A DNA stretch of 20,579 nucleotides from Chloroflexota bacterium (GCA_003157175.1 PMIQ01000135.1:4138-24716), one strand, 5' to 3'; shown: positions 7,579 to 14,006, counted from the first letter of the stretch. Program-made: numbers and translations. Notes: generated by a model from the sequence alone, not told the origin.

Positions 7579-8142
7579 CTAGGCGGTCGACCCGCCTGTC
7601 TCGAAGCGCATTCGCGTCTCGATTCCGATCGCGGCCGGAATCCACGCCTCTTCGGCGATAGGCGCGACCAGGGCGTTGGCCAGGATCCGAAGGGTTCCTG
7701 GCGGGACTGGGAAGATGGCGGCGTCGGTGCCGGCCGAGGCCCAGACCACCGGGTAGGGGCACAGATCCGGATCCATCACGATGCGCACGTCATGCCCGTG
7801 GCCGAAGGGTGGGATTCCACCGATCGAGAAGCCGGTCAGGTCGCGCGCTTCACGAGCGGTGGCGCGCCGGATTGCGGCCTCGCCGGTGACGGCGGCCAGC
7901 TGAGCGAGATCCACGCGGTTGCGCCCGGAGACCAGACACACGATCGGGGCCAGGCGGCCACCGGCCCGCGGCGCGACGAAAACGAGCGACTTGACGATCT
8001 GCCCCAGGTCCGCGCCGACGACCGCAGCCGCCTCTTCGGCGGTGTGCGTCGAGTCATCGAAGATGGTTATGTCCAGCTTCACGCCCTTGCGGGCCGCAGC
8101 CTGGACAACGCGTTGAATGGCTGGGTGCGACAGGTCGCTCAC
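7579..8142 (-). CDS. ybaK: YbaK/EbsC-type aminoacyl-tRNA deacylase
   Basis: A 187-residue single-domain protein of the YbaK/ProX family, which hydrolyses mischarged tRNAs (for example Cys- or Ala-tRNA(Pro)) in trans and so protects translation accuracy. Typical features are TAEEAAAVVG (about 34-43), the conserved lysine in GQIVKSLVF (about 47-55), VSGRNRVDL in the middle and the glycine-rich GFSIGGIPPFGHGH (about 104-117). Exact tRNA substrate cannot be told from sequence. The start is GTG with no Shine-Dalgarno; TAGATT lies 7 nt upstream on the minus strand, suggesting a leaderless mRNA. It converges on the SAM hydrolase gene and is otherwise alone. Confidence 0.88.
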   Translation of the reverse strand: MSDLSHPAIQRVVQAAARKGVKLDITIFDDSTHTAEEAAAVVGADLGQIVKSLVFVAPRAGGRLAPIVCLVSGRNRVDLAQLAAVTGEAAIRRATAREARDLTGFSIGGIPPFGHGHDVRIVMDPDLCPYPVVWASAGTDAAIFPVPPGTLRILANALVAPIAEEAWIPAAIGIETRMRFETGGSTA

Positions 8143-8149
8143 GGTTCGA

Positions 8150-8155
8150 AATCTA
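8150..8155 (-). promoter_or_regulatory. -10 element of a probable leaderless promoter (ybaK)
   Basis: Minus strand: GGTAGATT, then TCGAACC (7 nt), then GTG at 8142. The element also contains the TAG stop of the small upstream reading frame at 8153-8293. Confidence 0.4.
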
Positions 8156-8293
8156 CCATGCGTTCGACTTGATTTCCTTGAGAGTATCGGCGGACGGGAT
8201 GCTATCCAACAGTCGGAGGATGCGGTCCCTCAACTTAGTGACCCCATTGGTGCGCCTTTGGTTCCCAGACTTTCTGTAGTCAATTCGTCGCAT
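8153..8293 (-). other. Possible small basic ORF or gene remnant upstream of ybaK
   Basis: A minus-strand reading frame ends with TAG at 8153-8155, only ~10 bp before the ybaK start. Counting from an internal ATG at 8293 it gives 46 residues, rich in Arg/Lys in its first half and amphipathic in the second (KLRDRILRLLDSIPSADTL). The open frame continues upstream without a stop into the riboswitch complement, where it cannot be real. The region is visibly less GC-rich than its neighbours and uses codons rare elsewhere here (AGA, AGG, TTG, CGA). No Shine-Dalgarno precedes the ATG. It could be the 3' remnant of a lost or transferred gene, or chance. Confidence 0.2.
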
Positions 8294-8385
8294 CGGTCGC
8301 TTTGGATCGTAGCTGCCGGCACCGTTCTTTGCACAGCCTTTTTGCGGGACCGGAACCGGACTGGCGAGGGCCCCCTGCGCGGGTG

Positions 8386-8391
8386 TAGAGT
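8386..8391 (+). promoter_or_regulatory. Extended -10 promoter of the thiamine operon
   Basis: GTGTAGAGT gives an extended TG and a -10 of TAGAGT about 20 nt before the TPP aptamer. A CTGGCG 19 nt upstream is a weak -35 candidate. The same TGTAGAGT occurs before the PIG-L gene leader (13003-13010). Confidence 0.4.
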
Positions 8392-8410
8392 CACCGGACA
8401 ACAGAACAAA

Positions 8411-8500
8411 GACAGGGGAGCGCCGGGGCGGCGCTGAGAGTGCGGAGCTAGATCCGCAGACCCTTGGAACCTGATCCGGGTCATGCCGGCGAAGGGAGTC
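8411..8500 (+). promoter_or_regulatory. TPP riboswitch aptamer (THI element)
   Basis: All hallmark segments of the thiamine-pyrophosphate aptamer are present in order: AGGGGAGC, GCTGAGAG, a variable GC hairpin (TGCGGA...TCCGCA), ACCCTTGGAACCTGATCCGGGTCATGCC split across the expected positions, then GGCGAAGGGAG. TPP binding stabilises this fold and normally represses downstream thiamine genes, which fits the following kinase and transporter genes. The 5' strand GACAGGGG can alternatively pair with CCTCTGTC at 8513-8520, giving a visible switching partner. Confidence 0.95.
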
Positions 8501-8510
8501 AAGCACTGAG

Positions 8511-8540
8511 CACCTCTGTCGAGTTCGATGGAGGTGTTTT
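8511..8540 (+). terminator. Riboswitch expression platform: hairpin with T-tract covering the ribosome-binding site
   Basis: CACCTC (8511-8516) pairs with GAGGTG (8531-8536), followed at once by TTTT (8537-8540). The 3' arm is also most of the GGAGGTG ribosome-binding site for the starts at 8542/8544, so the hairpin can block translation as well as stop transcription. The tract of only four Ts makes it a modest terminator, so translational masking may matter more. Confidence 0.65.
8530..8536 (+). promoter_or_regulatory. Perfect Shine-Dalgarno GGAGGTG before overlapping ATG/GTG starts
   Basis: GGAGGTG is fully complementary to the 16S 3' end core. It lies 5 nt before ATG 8542 and 7 nt before GTG 8544, which overlap as ATGTG in different frames. 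It sits in the 3' arm of the riboswitch hairpin. Confidence 0.7.
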
Positions 8541-8541
8541 C

Positions 8542-8655
8542 ATGTGCGAACGGACGGCCGAGAGAGCGGCGTTGGGGCGCGCGGTTTCGACCTCGGGTAC
8601 GGTCTTCCTGGCGATCGCGGCAGCCACCGCGGACGGACGGCCGTGCGCGCGCTGA
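8542..8655 (+). CDS. Possible 37-codon upstream ORF controlled by the TPP riboswitch
   Basis: ATG 8542 follows the GGAGGTG box and opens a 37-residue frame ending TGA at 8653-8655, overlapping the conserved thiN core start (GTG 8643) by 13 nt. The product has a short hydrophobic middle (TVFLAIAAATA) and matches no family I know. If translated, it could carry ribosomes to thiN by termination and re-initiation. Base composition by codon position does not clearly favour this frame, so it may be only a by-product of the overlapping GTG start. Confidence 0.22.
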   Translation: MCERTAERAALGRAVSTSGTVFLAIAAATADGRPCAR

Positions 8656-9356
8656 TCGTCGCCGACGGCGACGTCCCGAGCCGCTCCGCGCTGGACGCGG
8701 GCTGGCCCGGATGGGCCGACGACGTGGAGCTGATCGTGGCCGCCGACGGCGGCTGGGACAAAGCCGCCGCGCTCGGCCTGCGGCCGGCGCTGCTGGTCGG
8801 CGACGCCGACTCGCTGCCCGAGGACCGCTTTGCGGCGCTGGCCGCGCAGGGCGTCCCGATCGAGCGCTCCCCCGCCGCCAAGGACGAGTCGGACGCGGAG
8901 CTGGCGCTCCTGGCCGCTCTCCGGCGGGGCGCGACCCACGTGACGATCCTGGGGGCGTTGGGCGGCGGGCGCTTCGACCACGCGCTCGCCAACGTCGGCC
9001 TGCTCGCTCTGCCTGAACCCGGAACTGCGCATGTGGAGCTGCTGGACGAGACGACGCGCGTGCGCCTCCTGCGCGCTCCGGCGGGCGGCTCGGCCACGGC
9101 CCAGCTCGAACTTCGCGGAACAGCGGGCGACCTGGTCTCCTTGCTGCCGCTTGGGGAACGGGCCGAAGGCGTCACCACGGCAGGGCTGCTTTACCCGCTC
9201 CTCAACGAAACACTTCGACCGGGCCCCGCCCGCGGACTCTCCAACGTGCGGCTCGTCGAGCGGGCGAGCGTTTCGCTCCGCCGAGGCCAGTTGCTGGTCG
9301 TCGAAACCAGAACGAACGTGCTAACCGAGCAACCGGGAACAGGAGATCTGAATTGA
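8544..9356 (+). CDS. thiN: Thiamine pyrophosphokinase
   Basis: Transfers pyrophosphate from ATP to thiamine, making TPP. Motifs of the family are clear: ALIVADGD at the start of the core, VAADGGWDKA, VGDADSLPED (the GD-DS metal/ATP site), SPAAKDESDAELAL (K-D-x-(S/T)-D-x-E) and ILGALGGGRFDHALAN (G-GGR-DH thiamine site), then a C-terminal beta domain. Conserved sequence begins at GTG 8643 (VRALIVADG). I report GTG 8544 because a perfect GGAGGTG lies 7 nt upstream and nothing similar precedes 8643, but this adds 33 Gly/Arg-rich residues unusual for the family. The 8643 start (237 residues) is a serious alternative. The stop overlaps the next start as TTGA. It is the first clear gene of the TPP-controlled operon. 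Confidence 0.88.
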   Translation: MRTDGRESGVGARGFDLGYGLPGDRGSHRGRTAVRALIVADGDVPSRSALDAGWPGWADDVELIVAADGGWDKAAALGLRPALLVGDADSLPEDRFAALAAQGVPIERSPAAKDESDAELALLAALRRGATHVTILGALGGGRFDHALANVGLLALPEPGTAHVELLDETTRVRLLRAPAGGSATAQLELRGTAGDLVSLLPLGERAEGVTTAGLLYPLLNETLRPGPARGLSNVRLVERASVSLRRGQLLVVETRTNVLTEQPGTGDLN

Positions 9357-9940
9357 AAGCCCTTCCAGCCTCGCGGCCCTCCACCGAGCTCTTCCGCTGG
9401 CGGACGGTCGACATCGTCGTCGTGGCGCTACTGGCCGTCGCCTTCGGAGTCGTGTTCTGGGCGTGGGGCACCTACGTCTGGGCCTGGGGCAGCTTCCTCG
9501 GCCCCCAGACCGAGTCGCTTCTCACCGGCGTCTGGCTGCTTCCGGCGGTGGTCTGCCCGCTGATCGTGCGCCGGCCGGGGGCGGCGCTCTTCGGCGAACT
9601 CGTTGCCGCCGTCGTCTCGGCTCTGCTCGGCAGCTACTGGGGTCTGGATACGCTGCTGTCCGGGCTTCTCCAGGGCGCCGGAGCGGAGGTCGTCTTCCTC
9701 ATCACAATGTACCGGGCGTGGAATCCGGTCATCGCGATCCTGGCCGCGGCGGGGGCCGGGATTGGCGAGGCGATCCACGACCTGATCGTCAGCTATCCGG
9801 GCCTCGACTACGCCGGCCGGGCGGCCATCGGCGCGGCCGAGATCGTCTCGGCCATCGCGATCGTCGGTATCGGCGGGTGGTTTCTCGTTCGGGCGCTACG
9901 ACGAACGGGCGCGTTGCAGACATTCCCGTCCGGAGGATGA
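9353..9940 (+). CDS. ykoE: ECF transporter substrate-binding (S) component, YkoE family
   Basis: A 195-residue integral membrane protein with about six hydrophobic segments. Family-like stretches are WRTVDIVVVALLAVAFGVVF near the N-terminus, GVWLLPAVVCPLIVRRPGAA, and the loop GSYWGLDTLLSGLLQGAGAE. YkoE proteins bind thiamine or its HMP precursor in the ECF complex YkoEDC. Sitting directly behind thiamine pyrophosphokinase and under a TPP riboswitch, thiamine itself is the likely cargo. The start TTG 9353 is well set by AGGAGA ending 6 nt upstream, and it overlaps the thiN stop (TTGA). The stop overlaps the next ATG (ATGA). Confidence 0.85.
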   Translation: MKALPASRPSTELFRWRTVDIVVVALLAVAFGVVFWAWGTYVWAWGSFLGPQTESLLTGVWLLPAVVCPLIVRRPGAALFGELVAAVVSALLGSYWGLDTLLSGLLQGAGAEVVFLITMYRAWNPVIAILAAAGAGIGEAIHDLIVSYPGLDYAGRAAIGAAEIVSAIAIVGIGGWFLVRALRRTGALQTFPSGG

Positions 9941-11646
9941 CCGAAGCCGCGGTCGCCGGACCGCTGAAGATCGCGGCCGCCCCGCCTTCGATCGAGGCGA
10001 CGGATCTGGGCTGGACCTACGCAGGCAGAACCCGACCCGCCATCGAAGGCCTCACCTTCCGGCTCGAGCCGGGACGGGTCCTGCTCGTTCTCGGACCATC
10101 CGGATCGGGCAAGAGCACGCTGGCTCGCGCTCTCGCCGGCCTGGCGCCGCACGTCCTGCCCGGCCGCTGGCAGGGCAGCCTCCGCATCGGCGAGCTGGAG
10201 GTGGCCGAAACGCCGGCCCGGCTGCTGGGCGAGCGGATCGGCCTCGTCTTCCAGGATCCGGACAGTCAGCTGGTCATGACCAGGGTCGACGACGAGATCG
10301 CGTTCGGTCTGGAGAACCGCGGCTGGTCGCGCCCGGAGATGGTGGCGGGCGTTCCCGAGGCGCTGGCGCAGGTTGGCCTGTCGGGTTTCGAGTCCCGCAG
10401 CACGGTCACTCTGTCCGGCGGCGAAAAGCAGCGACTCGCGATCGCGGACGTTCTGGCGGCCCGGCCTGGCTTGCTCATCCTCGACGAACCGACGGCGAAT
10501 CTAGATCCGCCCGGCATGCATGCCATCTTCGAGCAGCTGGCGGCTCTGGCCCGTCGGCGTGAGCACACCATCGTCCTGATAGAGCACAGGTTGGAGGCGG
10601 CCCTGCCGCTCGCCGACGACGTTCTGCTGATCGACGACGAGGGCCGCCAGCTGGCGTTCGCGCCGGCCGGCGACGTCGGCCGGGATGCGATCGGGCTGCT
10701 CGAGCGCAGCGGGGCCTGGGTGCCGCGGGCCTGGCAGGGCGCGCGGCGAGCCGATGAGCGAGCCGGCGTGTCGGCGGTCGAACGGGCGGGCGAACCAGCG
10801 GCTTCCAGCCGATCGGTCGAATCCGGTGCGCTCCTGCTGGAGGCCGTCGACATTCGAGTCGAATACCCCGCCGACGAGAGCGGCAAGAGAGTGGCCCTGG
10901 ACGGCGTGTCCGTTTCGCTGTGGGCGGGCGAGCGAGTCGCCCTCGTTGGGCCGAATGGCGCCGGAAAGTCGAGCCTGCTGTTCGCCCTGGCCGGGCTGCT
11001 GCGTCCGGCGGCCGGGACCGTGCGGCTGCGCGCCCTGCCGCGCGACGCTGAAGCGGCCGAACCCATGCGCGACCCGTCGCGGCTGAAGTCGAACGAGATA
11101 GCGGCCCGCATCGGGCTGGTCTTCGCGGATCCGGAGCTCGGTTTCGTGGCCGGCACCGCGCGCGACGAGGTGAGCGCCAGCGCCCGAGCAATCGGTGGGC
11201 GCAACGGCTCCGGGATCGACGAGCCCGACGACCGCGGCGCCGACGGCGTGCTGGCCCGCTTCGGCCTCGGTCATCTCGCCACGGAGATCCCGTTTCGGCT
11301 CAGCCAGGGTGAGCAGCGCCGCCTGAGCCTGGCCGCCCTCGCGCTGCGGCCCCCGGCCGTCCTGTTGCTCGACGAGCCGACCTTCGGGCTCGACCGGCGC
11401 GGAACCCAGGCGGTGCTGACGCTGCTGGACGACCGCCGAACCGCCGGGCAGGCGCAGATCCTGGCCACCCACGACCCGCGACTCCTGCCGGCCTGCGACC
11501 GCGTCGTGGCCCTCGATCGCGGCCGCGTCGTCTTCGATGGATCGCCGGACGCGTTTCTGGCAGCGCCTCCGTACGAGCCCGCCGGGCCGTGGCGCGATGG
11601 CGTTGCGGTCCGGCGGACGGACGCAGCCGGTCGCGGCGCCCCGTGA
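9937..11646 (+). CDS. ykoD: ECF transporter ATPase with two fused ABC domains, YkoD family
   Basis: A 569-residue energy-coupling ATPase for the thiamine transporter. Domain 1 (about 20-255) has Walker A GPSGSGKST, Q-loop VFQDPDSQ, signature LSGGEKQR, Walker B LLILDEPT and the switch His in IEHRLE. A variable linker (about 265-300) leads to domain 2 (about 305-555) with Walker A GPNGAGKSS, signature LSQGEQRR, Walker B VLLLDEPT and ATHDP. In domain 2 the Q-loop reads VFADPE: the usual Gln is Ala. ATG 9937 overlaps the ykoE stop; GGAGG lies directly before it with almost no spacing, so initiation probably depends on coupling. The stop overlaps the ykoC GTG. Confidence 0.9.
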   Translation: MTEAAVAGPLKIAAAPPSIEATDLGWTYAGRTRPAIEGLTFRLEPGRVLLVLGPSGSGKSTLARALAGLAPHVLPGRWQGSLRIGELEVAETPARLLGERIGLVFQDPDSQLVMTRVDDEIAFGLENRGWSRPEMVAGVPEALAQVGLSGFESRSTVTLSGGEKQRLAIADVLAARPGLLILDEPTANLDPPGMHAIFEQLAALARRREHTIVLIEHRLEAALPLADDVLLIDDEGRQLAFAPAGDVGRDAIGLLERSGAWVPRAWQGARRADERAGVSAVERAGEPAASSRSVESGALLLEAVDIRVEYPADESGKRVALDGVSVSLWAGERVALVGPNGAGKSSLLFALAGLLRPAAGTVRLRALPRDAEAAEPMRDPSRLKSNEIAARIGLVFADPELGFVAGTARDEVSASARAIGGRNGSGIDEPDDRGADGVLARFGLGHLATEIPFRLSQGEQRRLSLAALALRPPAVLLLDEPTFGLDRRGTQAVLTLLDDRRTAGQAQILATHDPRLLPACDRVVALDRGRVVFDGSPDAFLAAPPYEPAGPWRDGVAVRRTDAAGRGAP

Positions 11647-12428
11647 GCATGCTACCGGCCCCGCTTGCGCCGACCCGGCCGGCCTTCCTGACGCGGACCA
11701 CGCCGGTTGCGCGTCTCGTGGCCGGGACGGCCTGGCTCGTCGCGGGCATCGTCACCCTGGACCCAATCGTGCCCGTCAGGCTGTCCCTCGCCGCGATTGT
11801 CGCCCTGTGGCTCTGGTCGGGGTTGCCGCTGCGCCGTATCCCCGGCCGGCTTGCCCCGCTCGGCTTCGCCATGCTGAGCCTGACCGTCTTCTCGATCCTG
11901 CTCTCGAGCGCGAATGGCGACCGCTCGCTCGCGACCCTGGCTCAGATCGGCCCGGCTCGAATCACCGGCCCGGCAATCTCGGCCGGCATCGCCGTCGGTC
12001 TCCGGGTCGTCGTGATCGCGCTGACGACGTTGCTCGTCTTCGGTCCGTCCGACCCAACCCGCATGGCCGACTCGCTGGTTCAGCAGTGGCACGTCCCTGA
12101 CCGATTCGCATACGGCACGCTGGCCGCCCTGCGGGTGGCGCCGTTCATGGCCGGCGACTGGACCACCATCGGTGCCGCTCGCCGCCTTCGAGGCCTCGCG
12201 CCCCGCGGCCCGGTCGCACGCGTTCGCGAGGCAGGCGGGCGGCTGCTCGTGATGCTCGTCTCCGCGATCAGACGAGCCGAGCGTCTGGCCCTGGCCATGG
12301 ACGCGCGCGGCTTCGACAGCGGCGTCCGGCGCACCCACTTCCGCGAGTTCCGCGTGGGCTGGCGCGACTGGCTGACGATCCTCGTGGCAGTTGCCGTCGC
12401 GGCAGCCGCGTTCTTCGTTCCCCGGTAG
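11643..12428 (+). CDS. ykoC: ECF transporter transmembrane (T) component, YkoC/EcfT family
   Basis: A ~261-residue membrane protein that couples the ATPase to the S component. Several hydrophobic segments in the N-terminal half (for example LVAGTAWLVAGIVTL, LSLAAIVALWLWSGL) and one at the C-terminus (ILVAVAVAAAAFFVP) surround the long cytoplasmic coupling region. That region carries two EcfT-type Ala-Arg-Gly-like motifs: AARRLRGLAPR and ALAMDARGFDSG, which contact the two ATPase domains. The start is GTG 11643, overlapping the ykoD stop as GTGA; ATG 11649 is an alternative. It appears to be the last gene of the operon; the next gene has its own promoter signal. Confidence 0.85.
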   Translation: MSMLPAPLAPTRPAFLTRTTPVARLVAGTAWLVAGIVTLDPIVPVRLSLAAIVALWLWSGLPLRRIPGRLAPLGFAMLSLTVFSILLSSANGDRSLATLAQIGPARITGPAISAGIAVGLRVVVIALTTLLVFGPSDPTRMADSLVQQWHVPDRFAYGTLAALRVAPFMAGDWTTIGAARRLRGLAPRGPVARVREAGGRLLVMLVSAIRRAERLALAMDARGFDSGVRRTHFREFRVGWRDWLTILVAVAVAAAAFFVPR

Positions 12429-12449
12429 GTTCGGTCGCGGGCGCGCTGC

Positions 12450-12455
12450 TAATCT
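12450..12455 (+). promoter_or_regulatory. -10 element of a probable leaderless promoter (peroxiredoxin)
   Basis: GCTAATCT, then GCTTGC (6 nt), then ATG 12462. TAATCT is close to the TATAAT consensus, and no Shine-Dalgarno precedes the ATG. It is among the clearest of the leaderless-type sites in this window. Confidence 0.55.
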
Positions 12456-12461
12456 GCTTGC

Positions 12462-12947
12462 ATGAGCAACATGCCGCAAACGGGCGAGCTCGCCCCAGAT
12501 TTCGAGCTTCACGACGACGAGGGGCGGACCCACCGCCTCTCCGAGAGACAGGGCCAGTTCACGGTCGTCTACTTCTACCCGGCCGATGACACTCCCGGCT
12601 GCACCAAGGAAGCCTGCGCCTTCCGCGACGCCCAGGCCTCGTTCGACGACACCCGCACGGAGGTGTGGGGCATCAGCCCGCAGGGAGCCGCCAGCAAGGC
12701 GGCGTTTCGGGCCAAGTACAGCCTGCCCTTCACGCTCCTCGCCGACGAGAACCACTCGGTAGCCGACTCGTACGGGAGCTGGGTGGAGAAGCAGAACTAC
12801 GGCAAGACCTACTGGGGCGTCGCCCGGAACAGCTTCCTGGTGGGCCCGGACGGGCGGATCGTCACGGTCTGGACGAAGGTCAAGCCCGAGGCCCACGCCA
12901 CCGAGGTCCTGGCCGCCCTGCGGGAGGCCCGCGCGGCGCTCATCTGA
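12462..12947 (+). CDS. bcp: Thioredoxin-dependent peroxiredoxin, Bcp/PrxQ type
   Basis: A 161-residue cytosolic thiol peroxidase that reduces hydrogen and organic peroxides. The family's opening (GELAPDFELHDDEG) is followed by the active site PGCTKEACAFRD, with the peroxidatic Cys at 47 and a resolving Cys at 52. The five-residue spacing is that of the Bcp/PrxQ group with an intramolecular disulfide. Later conserved segments are WGISPQ, FTLLADENHSVADSYGSW and RNSFLVGPDGRI. Length is normal. Initiation looks leaderless (TAATCT 6 nt upstream), so it is probably transcribed separately from the thiamine operon that ends 33 nt before it. Confidence 0.93.
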   Translation: MSNMPQTGELAPDFELHDDEGRTHRLSERQGQFTVVYFYPADDTPGCTKEACAFRDAQASFDDTRTEVWGISPQGAASKAAFRAKYSLPFTLLADENHSVADSYGSWVEKQNYGKTYWGVARNSFLVGPDGRIVTVWTKVKPEAHATEVLAALREARAALI

Positions 12948-13004
12948 AACAGCCCGACCGCGCGTGAGTTCGCCGGCCGCCGGCGCCCCGGGCCGCGCAG
13001 AGTG

Positions 13005-13010
13005 TAGAGT
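13005..13010 (+). promoter_or_regulatory. Extended -10 promoter before the PIG-L gene leader
   Basis: GTGTAGAGT (extended TG plus TAGAGT) has the same nine bases as the thiamine-operon promoter at 8383-8391. Transcription would start near 13017, about 170 nt before the coding start. A -35 is not obvious. Confidence 0.4.
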
Positions 13011-13016
13011 CCCGGG

Positions 13017-13187
13017 CAGCAAGAGAGGCCTCGCCCGTGGGGGGAGACGAGCGAAGCCTCGGGCGGCATGATACCTCGCGTCGGCAGGGCGCGAGGTCGC
13101 GTTTCCGGCGAGTCCACGCGGGCCGAGAACGCGCCTGTTGCCGCCGGACAACGTCAAGTTATCCACGCCCAGAAGCCAGGACGCACC
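13017..13187 (+). other. Long structured leader of the PIG-L deacetylase gene
   Basis: The ~170 nt between the inferred transcription start and ATG 13188 hold no believable gene. They include a perfect 8-bp hairpin, ACCTCGCG (13073-13080) with CGCGAGGT (13090-13097). Before it are two interleaved complementary pairs: GAGGC (13025-13029) with GCCTC (13056-13060), and CGCCC (about 13032-13036) with GGGCG (13061-13065). Their a-b-a'-b' order allows a pseudoknot or two competing helices. It fits no riboswitch class I can match by eye. Regulation by this leader is inference. Confidence 0.35.
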
Positions 13188-14006
13188 ATGACCCAAGAGA
13201 CGATTTCCGCTCACAGCTGGCGACCCCGGCGCTTCATGGTCATCGTCGGCCACCCCGACGACGCCGACTTCGGCCCGGCCGGAACGGCCTCGGCCTGGAT
13301 CGACGCCGGCTCCCAGGGCTGGCTGGTGTGCTGTACCTCGGGCGACGCCGGGGGCGAGGACCCGGAGGCGAACCCACTGGGGCTGGCTCAGGCGCGCGAG
13401 GAGGAGCAGCGTCGGGCGGCTCAAGTCGTCGGCTACGAAGGCGTGACGTTTCTCCATCAGCCGGACGGCAATCTCGTCAACGACCTGCCCCTGCGCGAGA
13501 TGCTCGTCCGCGAGATCCGGACCTTCAAACCCGACGCGGTTCTCGCCGGCGATCCGGAAGTGGTGGTTCATCGCGGTGGGGGCATCAACCACACCGACCA
13601 CCGAGCGGCGGCGATGGCGGCCGTGGACGCCGTCTACCCGGCTGCCCGCAACCCCATGACGTTTCCGTGGCTCCATCGCCAGGGATTGCCCGCTCATCGG
13701 GTGCGGCGGCTCTACCTGATGTGGTCGAACCAACCGGACGTCTGGATCGACGTGAGCGCTACCGTCGATCGGAAGATCGAAGCGCTGCGGGACCACGAAA
13801 GCCAGCTCCACGACCCGGCGGCGGTGTTCGAGCGGGTGCGCGCCCGGATGGCCGAGCAGGGAGCGGTGATCGGCGTGGCCGCCGCGGAGAGCTACCGGCT
13901 GGTGGTCCTCGACGCGGACCCGGCAGAAGTCGAGGAAAGCTCCGAGGTCCAGGAAGCGCTGGCGGCCGATGAGTCCGCGCCCGGATCTACCGGTCAAGCG
14001 GGCTGA
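13188..14006 (+). CDS. PIG-L/LmbE family N-acetylglucosaminyl-type deacetylase
   Basis: A 272-residue zinc hydrolase of the PIG-L family, whose members remove acetyl groups from GlcNAc-containing compounds (MshB, BshB, LmbE) or related amides. The metal site is visible: VGHPDDADFG (H22, D24, D25) and NHTDHRAA (second His cluster, about residue 130). After the first motif comes CCTSGDAGGEDPEANP, the substrate-side loop typical of the group. A mycothiol or bacillithiol role cannot be claimed, since no other thiol-biosynthesis gene is nearby. I start at ATG 13188 because AGGA precedes it by 6-8 nt and the conserved fold begins soon after; the same frame is open further upstream but lies in the structured leader. 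Confidence 0.88.
   Translation: MTQETISAHSWRPRRFMVIVGHPDDADFGPAGTASAWIDAGSQGWLVCCTSGDAGGEDPEANPLGLAQAREEEQRRAAQVVGYEGVTFLHQPDGNLVNDLPLREMLVREIRTFKPDAVLAGDPEVVVHRGGGINHTDHRAAAMAAVDAVYPAARNPMTFPWLHRQGLPAHRVRRLYLMWSNQPDVWIDVSATVDRKIEALRDHESQLHDPAAVFERVRARMAEQGAVIGVAAAESYRLVVLDADPAEVEESSEVQEALAADESAPGSTGQAG

Noticed and set aside
13017..13060. AAGAGAGGC start resembling the SAM-I riboswitch
   Set aside because: Only the first nine bases agree; the GGCCC/GCAACC core and kink-turn do not follow.
13068..13187. Upstream extension of the PIG-L gene to ATG 13068
   Set aside because: The region forms a strong hairpin, lacks a Shine-Dalgarno at 13068 and adds residues outside the family's conserved domain, while ATG 13188 has AGGA.
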